DNA of 64,000 bases from Nemophila menziesii (lineage: Eukaryota; Streptophyta; Magnoliopsida; Boraginales; Hydrophyllaceae), in assembly GCA_029959085.1 (NCBI GenBank), contig JARWIR010000002.1, forward strand, positions 33,877,733 through 33,941,732, given 5' to 3'. Both the position numbers and the translations under genes were made by a program. The stretch's first letter is position 1; every line of letters begins with the position of its first letter. A model generated the notes under the pieces. The model was not told the origin of the DNA, searched no databases, and saw only the letters and a list, made by a program, of their open reading frames with translations. Positions 1 through 10,648 of this stretch are shown one piece after another.

Positions 1-1283
1 TGACTTTTAGATTGTTTTTAATATACTATTTTAGGATATCGTATTTTGGGTCCGTTAGATTTTTACCAACCATAACATTCAACCCTAATTTCTAAAATCT
101 CTAACATTATACCCTAAACAATAAACAAAAAACCTTAACCCTATAACCTACACCTAATCCATCACCATAAGCCCTAAATACTAACCATAACCACTAACAA
201 TAAACCGTAACCAGAAACCTCAAACCCTAGACACTAAACTTTATACCCTAATCCCAAAACCTTAATCACAGAAACCTAACCATGGAAAGGATAATAACGT
301 GAAGATTTTGGCTCGTTTCTATCATTCAAACACACTGCAAACCGTTTTTAAGTTTGTTGAAGTTCCCGGGAGGATTTTTGCTAACTTTCGCATACTTTCT
401 AAGAATGGGGCACATAATATATGTTTTTTAGTGCATTGGGCCTTCTGGGACCGATAGATGGCTTTTCCATCTAAGATCATCTGTTTTACGTTTTGATGAC
501 TTTTAGGTAATTTTTAATATTCTATTTTTAGGATATTGTATTTTGGGTCCGTTAGGTTTTTACCAACCGTAACATTCAACCCTAATTTCTAAGATCTCTA
601 ACATTATACCCTAAATCATAAACACAAAACCTTAACCTTATAACACACACCTAATCCATCACCATAAGCCCTAAATACTAACAATAAACACTAACAATAA
701 ACCGTAACCAGAAACCCCAAACCCTAGACACTAAACCCTATACCCTATCCCAAAACCTTAATCACAGAAACCTAACCATGGAAAGGATAATAACGTGAAG
801 ATTTAGTCTCGTTTCTATCATCCAAACACTTTGTAAACCGTTTAAAAGATTTTTGAAGTTCCCGGGAGGATTTTCGCTAACTTTCGCATACTTTCTGAGA
901 ATGGTGCATATAATATATGTTTTTTGAGTGCGGTGGGCCTTTTGGGACCGACAGATGGCTTCGCCATCTAAGATCATTTGTTTTACGTTTTGAGATGTGT
1001 TTTGTTGACTTTTAGGTTGTTTTTAATATTCTATTTTAGGATATCGTATTTTGGGTTCGTTAGGGTTTTACCAACCGTAACATTCAACCCTAATTTCAAA
1101 AATATCTAACATTATACCCTAAATCGTAAACACATAACCTTAACCCTATAACCTACACCTAATCCATCACCATAAGCCCTAAATACTAACCATAAACACT
1201 AACAATAAACCGTAACCAGAAACCCTAAACACTAGACACTAAACCCTATACCCTAATCCCAAAATCTTAATCACAAAACCTAA

Positions 1284-1649
1284 CCATGGAAAGGATACTA
1301 ACGTGAAGATTTGGCTCGTTTCTATCATTCGCCATCTAAGATCATTTGTTTTACGTTTTGAGATGTGTTTTGTTGACTTTTAGATTGTTTTTAATATTCT
1401 ATTTCAGATATCGTATTGTGCGTCCGTTAGGTTTTTAACAACCATAACATTCAACACTAATTTCTAAAATCTCTAACATTATACCCTAAACAATAAACAA
1501 AAAACCTTAACCTATAACCTACACCTAATCCATCGCCATAAGCCCTAAATACTAACCATAAACACTAACAATAAACCATAAAAAGAAATCCAAACCCTAG
1601 ACACTAAACCCTATACCCTAATCCCAAAACCTTAATCACAGACACCTAA
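1284..1649 (+). repeat. Truncated monomer, about 141-bp internal deletion
   Basis: Sequence from the CATTC after the start of the T-rich half jumps straight to GCCATCTAAG at 1328-1331. Intact monomers have about 141 bp more here, including the CCCGGG site and the left arm of the hairpin. The junction can be read as recombination between TTC (in CATTC) and TTC in the hairpin loop, that is, 3 bp of microhomology. This is the only copy of this deletion in the window. Confidence 0.85.
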
Positions 1650-2994
1650 CCATGGAAAGGATAATAACGTGAAGATTTTGGCTCGTTTATATCATTCAAA
1701 CACACTGCAAACCGTTTTTAAGTTTGTTGAAGTTCCCGGGAGGATTTTTGCTAACTTTTGCATACTTTCTAAGAATGGGGCACATAATATATGTTTTTTT
1801 AGTGCATTGGTCCTTCTGGGACCGATAGATGGCTTTTCCATCTAAGATCATTTGTTTTATGTTTTGATGACTTTTAGGTTATTTTTAATATTCTATTTTA
1901 GGATATTGTATTTTGGGTCCGTTAGGTTTTTACCAACCGTAACATTCAACCATAATTTCTAAGATCTCTAACATTATACCCTAAATCATAAACACAAAAC
2001 CTTAACCTTATAACACACACCTAATCCATCACCATAAGCCCTAAATACTATCAATAAACACTAACAATAAACCGTAACCAGAAACCCCAAACCCTAGACA
2101 CTAAACCCTATACCCTATCCCAAAACCTTAATCACAGAAACCTAACCATGGAAGGGATAATAACGTGAAGATTTTGTCTCGTTTCTATCATCCAAACACT
2201 TTGTAAACCGTTTAAAAGATTTTTGAAGTTCCCGGGAGGATTTTCGCTAACTTTCGCAGACTTTCTGAGAATGGTACATATAATATATGTTTTTTGAGTG
2301 CTGTGGGCCTTTTAGGACCGACAGATGGCTTCGCCATCTAAGATCATCTGTTTTACGTTTTGAGATGTGTTTTGTTGACTTTTAGGTTGTTTTTAATATT
2401 CTATTTTAGGATATCGTATTTTGGGTTCCTTAGGGTTTTACCAACCGTAACATTCAACCCTAATTTCAAAAATATCTAACATTATACCCTAAATCGTAAA
2501 CACATAACCTTAACCCTATAACCTACACCTAATCCATCACCATAAGCCCTAAATACTAACCATAAACACTAACAATAAACCGTAACCAGAAACCCCAAAC
2601 TCTAGACACTAAACCCTATACCCTAATCCCAAAACCTTAATCACAGAACCTAACCATGGAAAGGATAATAACGTGAAGATTTGGTTCGTTTCATTCAAAC
2701 ACTTTGTAAACCGTTTTTATGATTTTTGAAGTTCCCGGGAGGATTTTTGCTAACTTTCGCATACTTTCTCGGAATGGGGCACAAAATATATGTTTTTTGA
2801 GTGCGTTGGGCCTTCTTGGACCGGCAGATGGCTTCGCCATCTAAGAAAATCTGTTTTACGTTTTGAGATGTGTTTTGTTGACTTTTAGATTTTTTGTAAT
2901 ATACTATTTTAGGATTTCGTATTTTGGGTCCGTTAGGTTTTTACCAACCATAACATTCAACCCTAATTTAAAAAATCTCTAACATTATACCCTA

Positions 2995-3000
2995 ACCCAT
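2995..3000 (+). repeat. Shared 40-bp deletion in the A/C-rich half (junction, first of three)
   Basis: ACCCTAACCCATCACC joins sequence that is normally separated by about 40 bp. The same junction occurs near 9016 and 13023. The three copies sit in monomers 2654, 8672 and 12678, which are equivalent positions of the 8-monomer HOR. The deletion therefore arose once and was copied with the HOR. Confidence 0.85.
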
Positions 3001-4118
3001 CACCATAAGCCCTAAATACTAACCATAACCACTAACAATAAACCGTAACCAGAAACCCAAAACCCTAGACACTAAACCCTATACCCTAATCCCAAAACCT
3101 TAATCACAGAACCTAACCATGGAAAGGATAATAACGTGAAGATTTGGCTCGTTTCTATCATTCAAACACTTTGTAAACTGTTTTTATGATTTTTGAAGTT
3201 CCCGGGAGGATTTTTGCTAAATTTCGCATACTTTCTCCGAATGGGGCACATAATATATGTTTTTTGTGTGCGTTGGGCCTTCTTGGACCGGCAGATGGCT
3301 TCGCCATCTAAGATCATCTGTTTTACGTTTTGAGATGTGTTTTGTTGACTTTTAGATTGTTTTTAATATTCTATTTCAGATATCGTATTGTGCGTCCGTT
3401 AGGTTTTTAACAACCATAACATTCAACACTAATTTCTAAAATCTCTAACATTATACCCTAAACAATAAACAAAAAACCTTAACCTATAACCTACACCTAA
3501 TCCATCGCCATAAGCCCTAAATACTAACCATAACCACTATCAATAAACCGTAAAAAGAAATCCCAAACCCTAGACACTAAACCCTATACCCTAATCCCAA
3601 AACCTTAATCACAGAAACCTAACAATGGAAAGGATAATAACGTGAAGATTTTGGCTCGTTTATATCATTCAAACACACTGCAAACCGTTTTTAAGTTTGT
3701 TGAAGTTCCCGGGAGGATTTTTGCTAACTTTCGCATACTTTCTAAGAATGGGGCACATAATATATGTTTTTTTAGTGCATTGGGCCTTCTGGGACCGATA
3801 GATGGCTTTTCCATCTAAGATCATCTGTTTTATGTTTTGATGACTTTTAGGTTATTTTTAATATTCTATTTTAGGATATTGTATTTTTGGTCCGTTAGGT
3901 TTTTACCAACCGTAACATTCAACCCTCATTTCTAAGATCTCTAACATTATACCCTAAATCATAAACACAAAACCTTAACCTTATAACACACACCTAATCC
4001 ATCACCATAAGCCCTAAATACTATCAATAAACACTAACAATAAACCGTAACCAGAAACCCCAAACCCTAGACACTAAACCCTATACCCTTTCCCAAAACC
4101 TTAATCACAGAAACCTAA

Positions 4119-6642
4119 CCATGGAAAGGATAATAACGTGAAGATTTTGTCTCGTTTCTATCATCCAAACACTTTGTAAACCATTTAAAAGATTTTTGAA
4201 GTTCCCGGGAGGATTTTCGCTAACTTTCACAGACTTTCTGAGAATGGTGCATATAATATACGTTTTTTGAGTGCATTGGGCATTTTGGGACCAACAGATG
4301 GCTTCGCCATCTAAGATCATCTGTTTTACGTTATGAGATGTGTTTTGTTGACTATTAGGTTGTTTTTAATATTCTATTTTAGGATATCGTATTTTGGGTT
4401 CGTTAGGGTTTTACCAACCGTAACATTCAACCCTAATTTCAAAAATATCTAACATTATACCCTAAATCGTAAACACATAACCTTAACCCTATAACCTACA
4501 CCTAATCCATCACCATAAGCCCTAAATACTAACCATAAACACTAACAATAAACCGTAACCAGAAACCCCAAACACTAGACACTAAACCCTATACCCTAAT
4601 CCCAAAACCTTAATCACAGAACCTAACCATGGAAAGGATAATAACGTGATGATTTGGCTCGTTTCTATCATTCAAACACTTTTTAAACCGTTTTTATGAT
4701 TTTTGAAGTTCCCGGGAGGATTTTTGCTAACTTTCGCATACTTTCTCCTAATTGGGCACATAATATATGTTTTTTGAGTGCGTTGGGCCTTCTTGGACCG
4801 GCAGATGGCTTCACTATCTAAGATCATCTGTTTTACGTTTTGAGATGTGTTTTGTTGACTTTTAGATTGTTTTTAATATACTATTTCAGGATTTCGTATT
4901 TTGGGTCCGTTAGGTTTTCACCAACCATAACATTAAACCCTAATTTCAAAAATCTCTAACATTATACCCTAAACAATAAACAAAAAACCTTAACCCTATA
5001 ACCTACACCTAATCCATCACCATAAGCCCTAAATACTAACCATAACCACTAACAATAAACCGTAACCAGAAACCCAAAACCCTAGACACTAAACCCTATA
5101 CCCTAATCCCAAAACCTTAATCACAGAACCTAACCATGGAAAGGATAATAACGTGAAGATTTGGCTCGTTTCTATCATTCAAACACTTTGTAAACTGTTT
5201 TTATGATTTTTGAAGTTCCCGGGAGGATTTTTGCTAAATTTCGCATACTTTCTCCGAATGGGGCACATAATATATGTTTTTTGAGTGCGTTGGGCCTTCA
5301 TGGACCGGCAGATGGCTTCGCCATCTAAGATCATCTGTTTTACGTTTTGAGATGTGTTTTGTTGACTTTTAGATTGTTTTTAATATACTATTTTAGGATT
5401 TCGTATTTTGGGTTCGTTAGGGTTTTACCAACCGTAACATTCAACCCTAATTTCAAAAATATCTAACATTATACCCTAAATCGTAAACACATAACCTTAA
5501 CCCTATAACCTACACCTAATCCATCACCATAAGCCCTAAATACTAACCATAAACACTAACAATAAACCGTAACCAGAAACCCCAAACACTAGACACTAAA
5601 CCCTATACCCTAATCCCAAAACCTTAATCACAGAACCTAACCATGGAAAGGATAATAACGTGATGATTTGGCTCGTTTCTATCATTCAAACACTTTTTAA
5701 ACCGTTTTTATGATTTTTGAAGTTCCCGGGAGGATTTTTGCTAACTTTCGCATACTTTCTCCTAATTGGGCACATAATATATGTTTTTTGAGTGCGTTGG
5801 GCCTTCTTGGACCGGCAGATGGCTTCACTATCTAAGATCATCTGTTTTACGTTTTGAGATGTGTTTTGTTGACTTTTAGATTGTTTTTAATATACTATTT
5901 CAGGATTTCGTATTTTGGGTCCGTTAGGTTTTCACCAACCATAACATTAAACCCTAATTTCAAAAATCTCTAACATTATACCCTAAACAATAAACAAAAA
6001 ACCTTAACCCTATAACCTACACCTAATCCATCACCATAAGCCCTAAATACTAACCATAACCACTAACAATAAACCGTAACCAGAAACCCAAAACCCTAGA
6101 CACTAAACCCTATACCCTAATCCCAAAACCTTAATCACAGAACCTAACCATGGAAAGGATAATAACGTGAAGATTTGGCTCGTTTCTATCATTCAAACAC
6201 TTTGTAAACTGTTTTTATGATTTTTGAAGTTCCCGGGAGGATTTTTGCTAAATTTCGCATACTTTCTCCGAATGGGGCACATAATATATGTTTTTTGAGT
6301 GCGTTGGGCCTTCATGGACCGGCAGATGGCTTCGCCATCTAAGATCATCTGTTTTATGTTTTGATGACTTTTATGTTATTTTTAATATTCTATTTTAGGA
6401 TATTGTATTTTTGGTCCGTTAGGTTTTTACCAACCGTAACATTCAACCCTCATTTCTAAGATCTCTAACATTATACCCTAAATCATAAACACAAAACCTT
6501 AACCTTATAACACACACCTAATCCATCACCATAAGCCCTAAATACTATCAATAAACACTAACAATAAACCGTAACCAGAAACCCCAAACCCTAGACACTA
6601 AACCCTATACCCTTTCCCAAAACCTTAATCACAGAAACCTAA
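4119..6642 (+). repeat. Shortened copy of the 8-monomer HOR (5 monomers, 2,524 bp)
   Basis: Anchors are at 4119, 4627, 5134, 5641 and 6148. They match 6643, 7151, 7658, 8165 and 8672 in order at a constant offset of about 2,524 bp. Where the full unit goes on with a deletion-bearing monomer and two more, this copy passes directly into the short monomer that precedes 6643. Its length fits the full unit minus three monomers. Monomers at 4627 and 5641 share TTCACTATCTAAG and GTGATGATTTGG, an internal 1,014-bp dimer repeat. Confidence 0.82.
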
Positions 6643-9314
6643 CCATGGAAAGGATAATAACGTGAAGATTTTGTCTCGTTTCTATCATCCAAACACTTTG
6701 TAAACCATTTAAAAGATTTTTGAAGTTCCCGGGAGGATTTTTGCTAACTTTCGCAGACTTTCTGAGAATGGTGCATATAATATACGTTTTTTGAGTGCAT
6801 TGGGCATTTTGGGACCAACAGATGGCTTCGCCATCTAAGATCATCTGTTTTACGTTATGAGGTGTGTTTTGTTGACTATTAGGTTGTTTTTAATATTCTA
6901 TTTTAGGATATCGTATTTTGGGTTCGTTAGGGTTTTACCAACCGTAACATTCAACCCTAATTTCAAAAATATCTAACATTATACCCTAAATCGTAAACAC
7001 ATAACCTTAACCCTATAACCTACACCTAATCCATCACCATAAGCCCTAAATACTAACCATAAACACTAACAATAAACCGTAACCAGAAACCCCAAACACT
7101 AGACACTAAACCCTATACCCTAATCCCAAAACCTTAATCACAGAACCTAACCATGGAAAGGATAATAACGTGATGATTTGGCTCGTTTCTATCATTCAAA
7201 CACTTTTTAAACCGTTTTTATGATTTTTGAAGTTCCCGGGAGGATTTTTGCTAACTTTCGCATACTTTCTCCTAATTGGGCACATAATATATGTTTTTTG
7301 AGTGCGTTGGGCCTTCTTGGACCGGCAGATGGCTTCACTATCTAAGATCATCTGTTTTACGTTTTGAGATGTGTTTTGTTGACTTTTAGATTGTTTTTAA
7401 TATACTATTTCAGGATTTCGTATTTTGGGTCCGTTAGGTTTTCACCAACCATAACATTAAACCCTAATTTCAAAAATCTCTAACATTATACCCTAAACAA
7501 TAAACAAAAAACCTTAACCCTATAACCTACACCTAATCCATCACCATAAGCCCTAAATACTAACCATAACCACTAACAATAAACCGTAACCAGAAACCCA
7601 AAACCCTAGACACTAAACCCTATACCCTAATCCCAAAACCTTAATCACAGAACCTAACCATGGAAAGGATAATAACGTGAAGATTTGGCTCGTTTCTATC
7701 ATTCAAACACTTTGTAAACTGTTTTTATGATTTTTGAAGTTCCCGGGAGGATTTTTGCTAAATTTCGCATACTTTCTCCGAATGGGGCACATAATATATG
7801 TTTTTTGAGTGCGTTGGGCCTTCATGGACCGGCAGATGGCTTCGCCATCTAAGATCATCTGTTTTACGTTTTGAGATGTGTTTTGTTGACTTTTAGATTG
7901 TTTTTAATATACTATTTTAGGATTTCGTATTTTGGGTTCGTTAGGGTTTTACCAACCGTAACATTCAACCCTAATTTCAAAAATATCTAACATTATACCC
8001 TAAATCGTAAACACATAACCTTAACCCTATAACCTACACCTAATCCATCACCATAAGCCCTAAATACTAACCATAAACACTAACAATAAACCGTAACCAG
8101 AAACCCCAAACACTAGACACTAAACCCTATACCCTAATCCCAAAACCTTAATCACAGAACCTAACCATGGAAAGGATAATAACGTGATGATTTGGCTCGT
8201 TTCTATCATTCAAACACTTTTTAAACCGTTTTTATGATTTTTGAAGTTCCCGGGAGGATTTTTGCTAACTTTCGCATACTTTCTCCTAATTGGGCACATA
8301 ATATATGTTTTTTGAGTGCGTTGGGCCTTCTTGGACCGGCAGATGGCTTCACTATCTAAGATCATCTGTTTTACGTTTTGAGATGTGTTTTGTTGACTTT
8401 TAGATTGTTTTTAATATACTATTTCAGGATTTCGTATTTTGGGTCCGTTAGGTTTTCACCAACCATAACATTAAACCCTAATTTCAAAAATCTCTAACAT
8501 TATACCCTAAACAATAAACAAAAAACCTTAACCCTATAACCTACACCTAATCCATCACCATAAGCCCTAAATACTAACCATAACCACTAACAATAAACCG
8601 TAACCAGAAACCCAAAACCCTAGACACTAAACCCTATACCCTAATCCCAAAACCTTAATCACAGAACCTAACCATGGAAAGGATAATAACGTGAAGATTT
8701 GGCTCGTTTCTATCATTCAAACACTTTGTAAACTGTTTTTATGATTTTTGAAGTTCCCGGGAGGATTTTTGCTAAATTTCGCATACTTTCTCCGAATGGG
8801 GCACATAATATATGTTTTTTGAGTGCGTTGGGCCTTCATGGACCGGCAGATGGCTTCGCCATCTAAGATCATCTGTTTTACGTTTTGAGATGTGTTTTGT
8901 TGACTTTTAGATTGTTTTTAATATACTATTTTAGGATTTCGTATTTTGGGTCCGTTAGGTTTTTACCAACCATAACATTCAACCCTAAGTTCAAAAATCT
9001 CTAACATTATACCCTAACCCATCACCATAAGCCCTAAATACTAACCATAACCACTAACAATAAACCGTAACCAGAAACCCAAAACCCTAGACACTAAACC
9101 CTATACCCTAATCCCAAAACCATAATCACAGAACCTAACCATGGAAAGGATAATAACGTGAAGATTTGGCTCGTTTCTATCATTCAAACACTTTGTAAAC
9201 CGTTTTTATGATTTTTGAAGTTCCCGGGAGGGTTTTTGCTAACTTTCGCATACTTTCTCCTAATGGGGCACATAATATATGTTTTTTGAGTGCGTTGGGC
9301 CTTCTTGGACCGGC

Positions 9315-9331
9315 AGATGGCTTCGCCATCT
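9315..9331. other. Conserved satellite hairpin (example copy)
   Basis: AGATGGC and GCCATCT form a perfect 7-bp inverted repeat around a TTC loop. The same element recurs at the equivalent place in most monomers. Variants include loop TTT (stem kept), AGATGG-CTTTT-CCATCT and AGATGG-CTATT-CCATCT (6-bp stem), and TTCACTATCT or TTCGCTATCT (G-T wobble or a mismatch). One monomer type of the 4-monomer HOR lost four bases (CCAT) and with them the stem (seven copies, 20291-32214). A second, larger inverted repeat, CAGATG...CATCTG, encloses it. No function is shown by the sequence. Confidence 0.85.
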
Positions 9332-9588
9332 AAGATCATCTGTTTTACGTTTTGAGATGTGTTTTGTTTACTTTTAGATTGTTTTTAATATACTATTTTA
9401 GGATTTCGTATTTTGGGTCCGTTAGGTTTTCACCAACCATAACATTCAACCCTAATTTCAAAAATCTCTAACATTATACCCTAAACAATAAACAAAAAAC
9501 CTTAACCCTATAACCTACACCTAATCCATCACCATAAGCCCTAAATACTAACCATAACCACTAACAATAAACCGTAACCAGAAACCCA

Positions 9589-9610
9589 AAACCCTAGACA
9601 CTAAACCCTA
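9589..9610 (+). promoter_or_regulatory. Pair of telo-box words AAACCCTA (example copy)
   Basis: Two copies of AAACCCTA lie 14 bp apart in the A/C-rich half. The same pair is present in most monomers, with changes such as AAACACTAG in some. In plants AAACCCTA is the telo-box bound by Myb-type telomere repeat-binding proteins, and in Arabidopsis it has been linked to Polycomb recruitment. Whether this array binds such proteins is inference. These may simply be remnants of telomere sequence. Confidence 0.45.
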
Positions 9611-10648
9611 TACCCTAATCCCAAAACCTTAATCACAGAACCTAACCATGGAAAGGATAATAACGTGAAGATTTGGCTCGTTTCTATCATTCAAACACTT
9701 TGTAAACCGTTTTTATGATTTTTGAAGTTCCCGGGAGGGTTTTTGCTAACTTTCGCATACTTTCTCCGAATGGGGCACATTAATATATGTTTTTTGAGTG
9801 CGTTGGGCCTTCTTGGACCGGCAGATGGCTTCGCCATCTAAGATCATCTGTTTTACGTTTTGAGATGTGTTTTGTTGACTTTTAGATTGTTTTTAATATT
9901 CTATTTCAGATATCGTTTTGTGCGTCCGTTAGGTTTTTAACAACCATAACATTCAACACTAATTTCTAAAATCTCTAACATTATACCCTAAACAATAAAC
10001 AAAAAACCTTAACCTATAACCTACACCTAATCCATCGCCATAAGCCCTAAATACTAACCATAACCACTATCAATAAACCGTAAAAAGAAATCCCAAACCC
10101 TAGACACTAAACCCTATACCCTAATCCCAAAACCTTAATCACAGAAACCTAACCATGGAAAGGATAATAACGTGAAGATTATGGCTCGTTTATATCATTC
10201 AAACACACTGCAAACCGTTTTTAAGTTTGTTGAAGTTCCCGGGAGGATTTTTGCTAACTTTCGCATACTTTCTAAGAATGGGGCACATAATATATGTTTT
10301 TTTAGTGCATTGGGCCTTCTGGGACCGATAGATGGCTTTTCCATCTAAGATCATATGTTTTATGTTTTGATGACTTTTAGGTTATTTTTAATATTCTATT
10401 TTAGGATATTGTATTTTTGGTCCGTTAGGTTTTTACCAACCGTAACATTCAACCCTCATTTCTAAGATCTCTAACATTATACCCTAAATCATAAACACAA
10501 AACCTTAACCTTATAACACACACCTAATCCATCACCATAAGCCCTAAATACTATCAATAAACACTAACAATAAACCGTAACCAGAAACCCCAAACCCTAG
10601 ACACTAAACCCTATACCCTTTCCCAAAACCTTAATCACAGAAACCTAA

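Larger units (their letters stand above)
1..4118 (+). repeat. Irregular satellite segment with a 1,370-bp duplication
   Basis: Anchors are at 280, 776, 1284, 1650, 2146, 2654, 3117 and 3623. The pair 280/776 matches 1650/2146 at 1,370 bp, which is three monomers minus the internal deletion in the third. The monomer at 2654 has both a missing CTAT near 2689 and the shared 40-bp deletion near 2995. The monomer at 3623 has CCATGG mutated to CAATGG. The block from 2654 to 4118 resembles the end of the 8-monomer HOR (8672-10648) with one monomer missing. Confidence 0.75.
9139..9645 (+). repeat. Representative long monomer (507 bp)
   Basis: This unit is typical of the long class. It begins at the CCATGG anchor and continues through a T-rich half with a CCCGGG palindrome (9223-9228), the hairpin AGATGGCTTCGCCATCT (9315-9331), and the TTTTGAGATGTGTTTTG stretch that marks long monomers. 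From about 9431 to the next anchor the + strand is A/C-rich, with about five G in some 215 nt. That half contains CCCTAA-type words and two AAACCCTA boxes (9589-9596 and 9603-9610). The monomer phase is arbitrary; it was chosen because CCATGG is easy to find in almost every copy. Confidence 0.9.
6643..10648 (+). repeat. 8-monomer HOR, copy 1 (about 4,006 bp)
   Basis: Anchors are at 6643, 7151, 7658, 8165, 8672, 9139, 9646 and 10153, giving spacings 508, 507, 507, 507, 467, 507, 507 and 496. The spacing order and diagnostic changes repeat in the next copy. Shared markers include the 40-bp deletion near 9016, TTTTGTTTAC near 9365, CATTAATATATG near 9778, and the TTCACTATC dimers. The unit contains two tandem copies of a 1,014-bp dimer at its start. 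Confidence 0.88.

Noticed and set aside
1..300. True telomere at the window start
   Set aside because: CCCTAA words are degenerate and spaced within a 500-bp monomer. There is no run of perfect CCCTAAA units.
4105..4320. Recurring 71-aa minus-strand frame (also at 762, 6629, 10635, 14642, 17662, 29047, 31032)
   Set aside because: It is the same piece of satellite read on the minus strand. It stays open in only about eight of some 117 monomers, has no recognisable domain, and is closed by scattered changes elsewhere, so it is a chance frame copied by the repeat.
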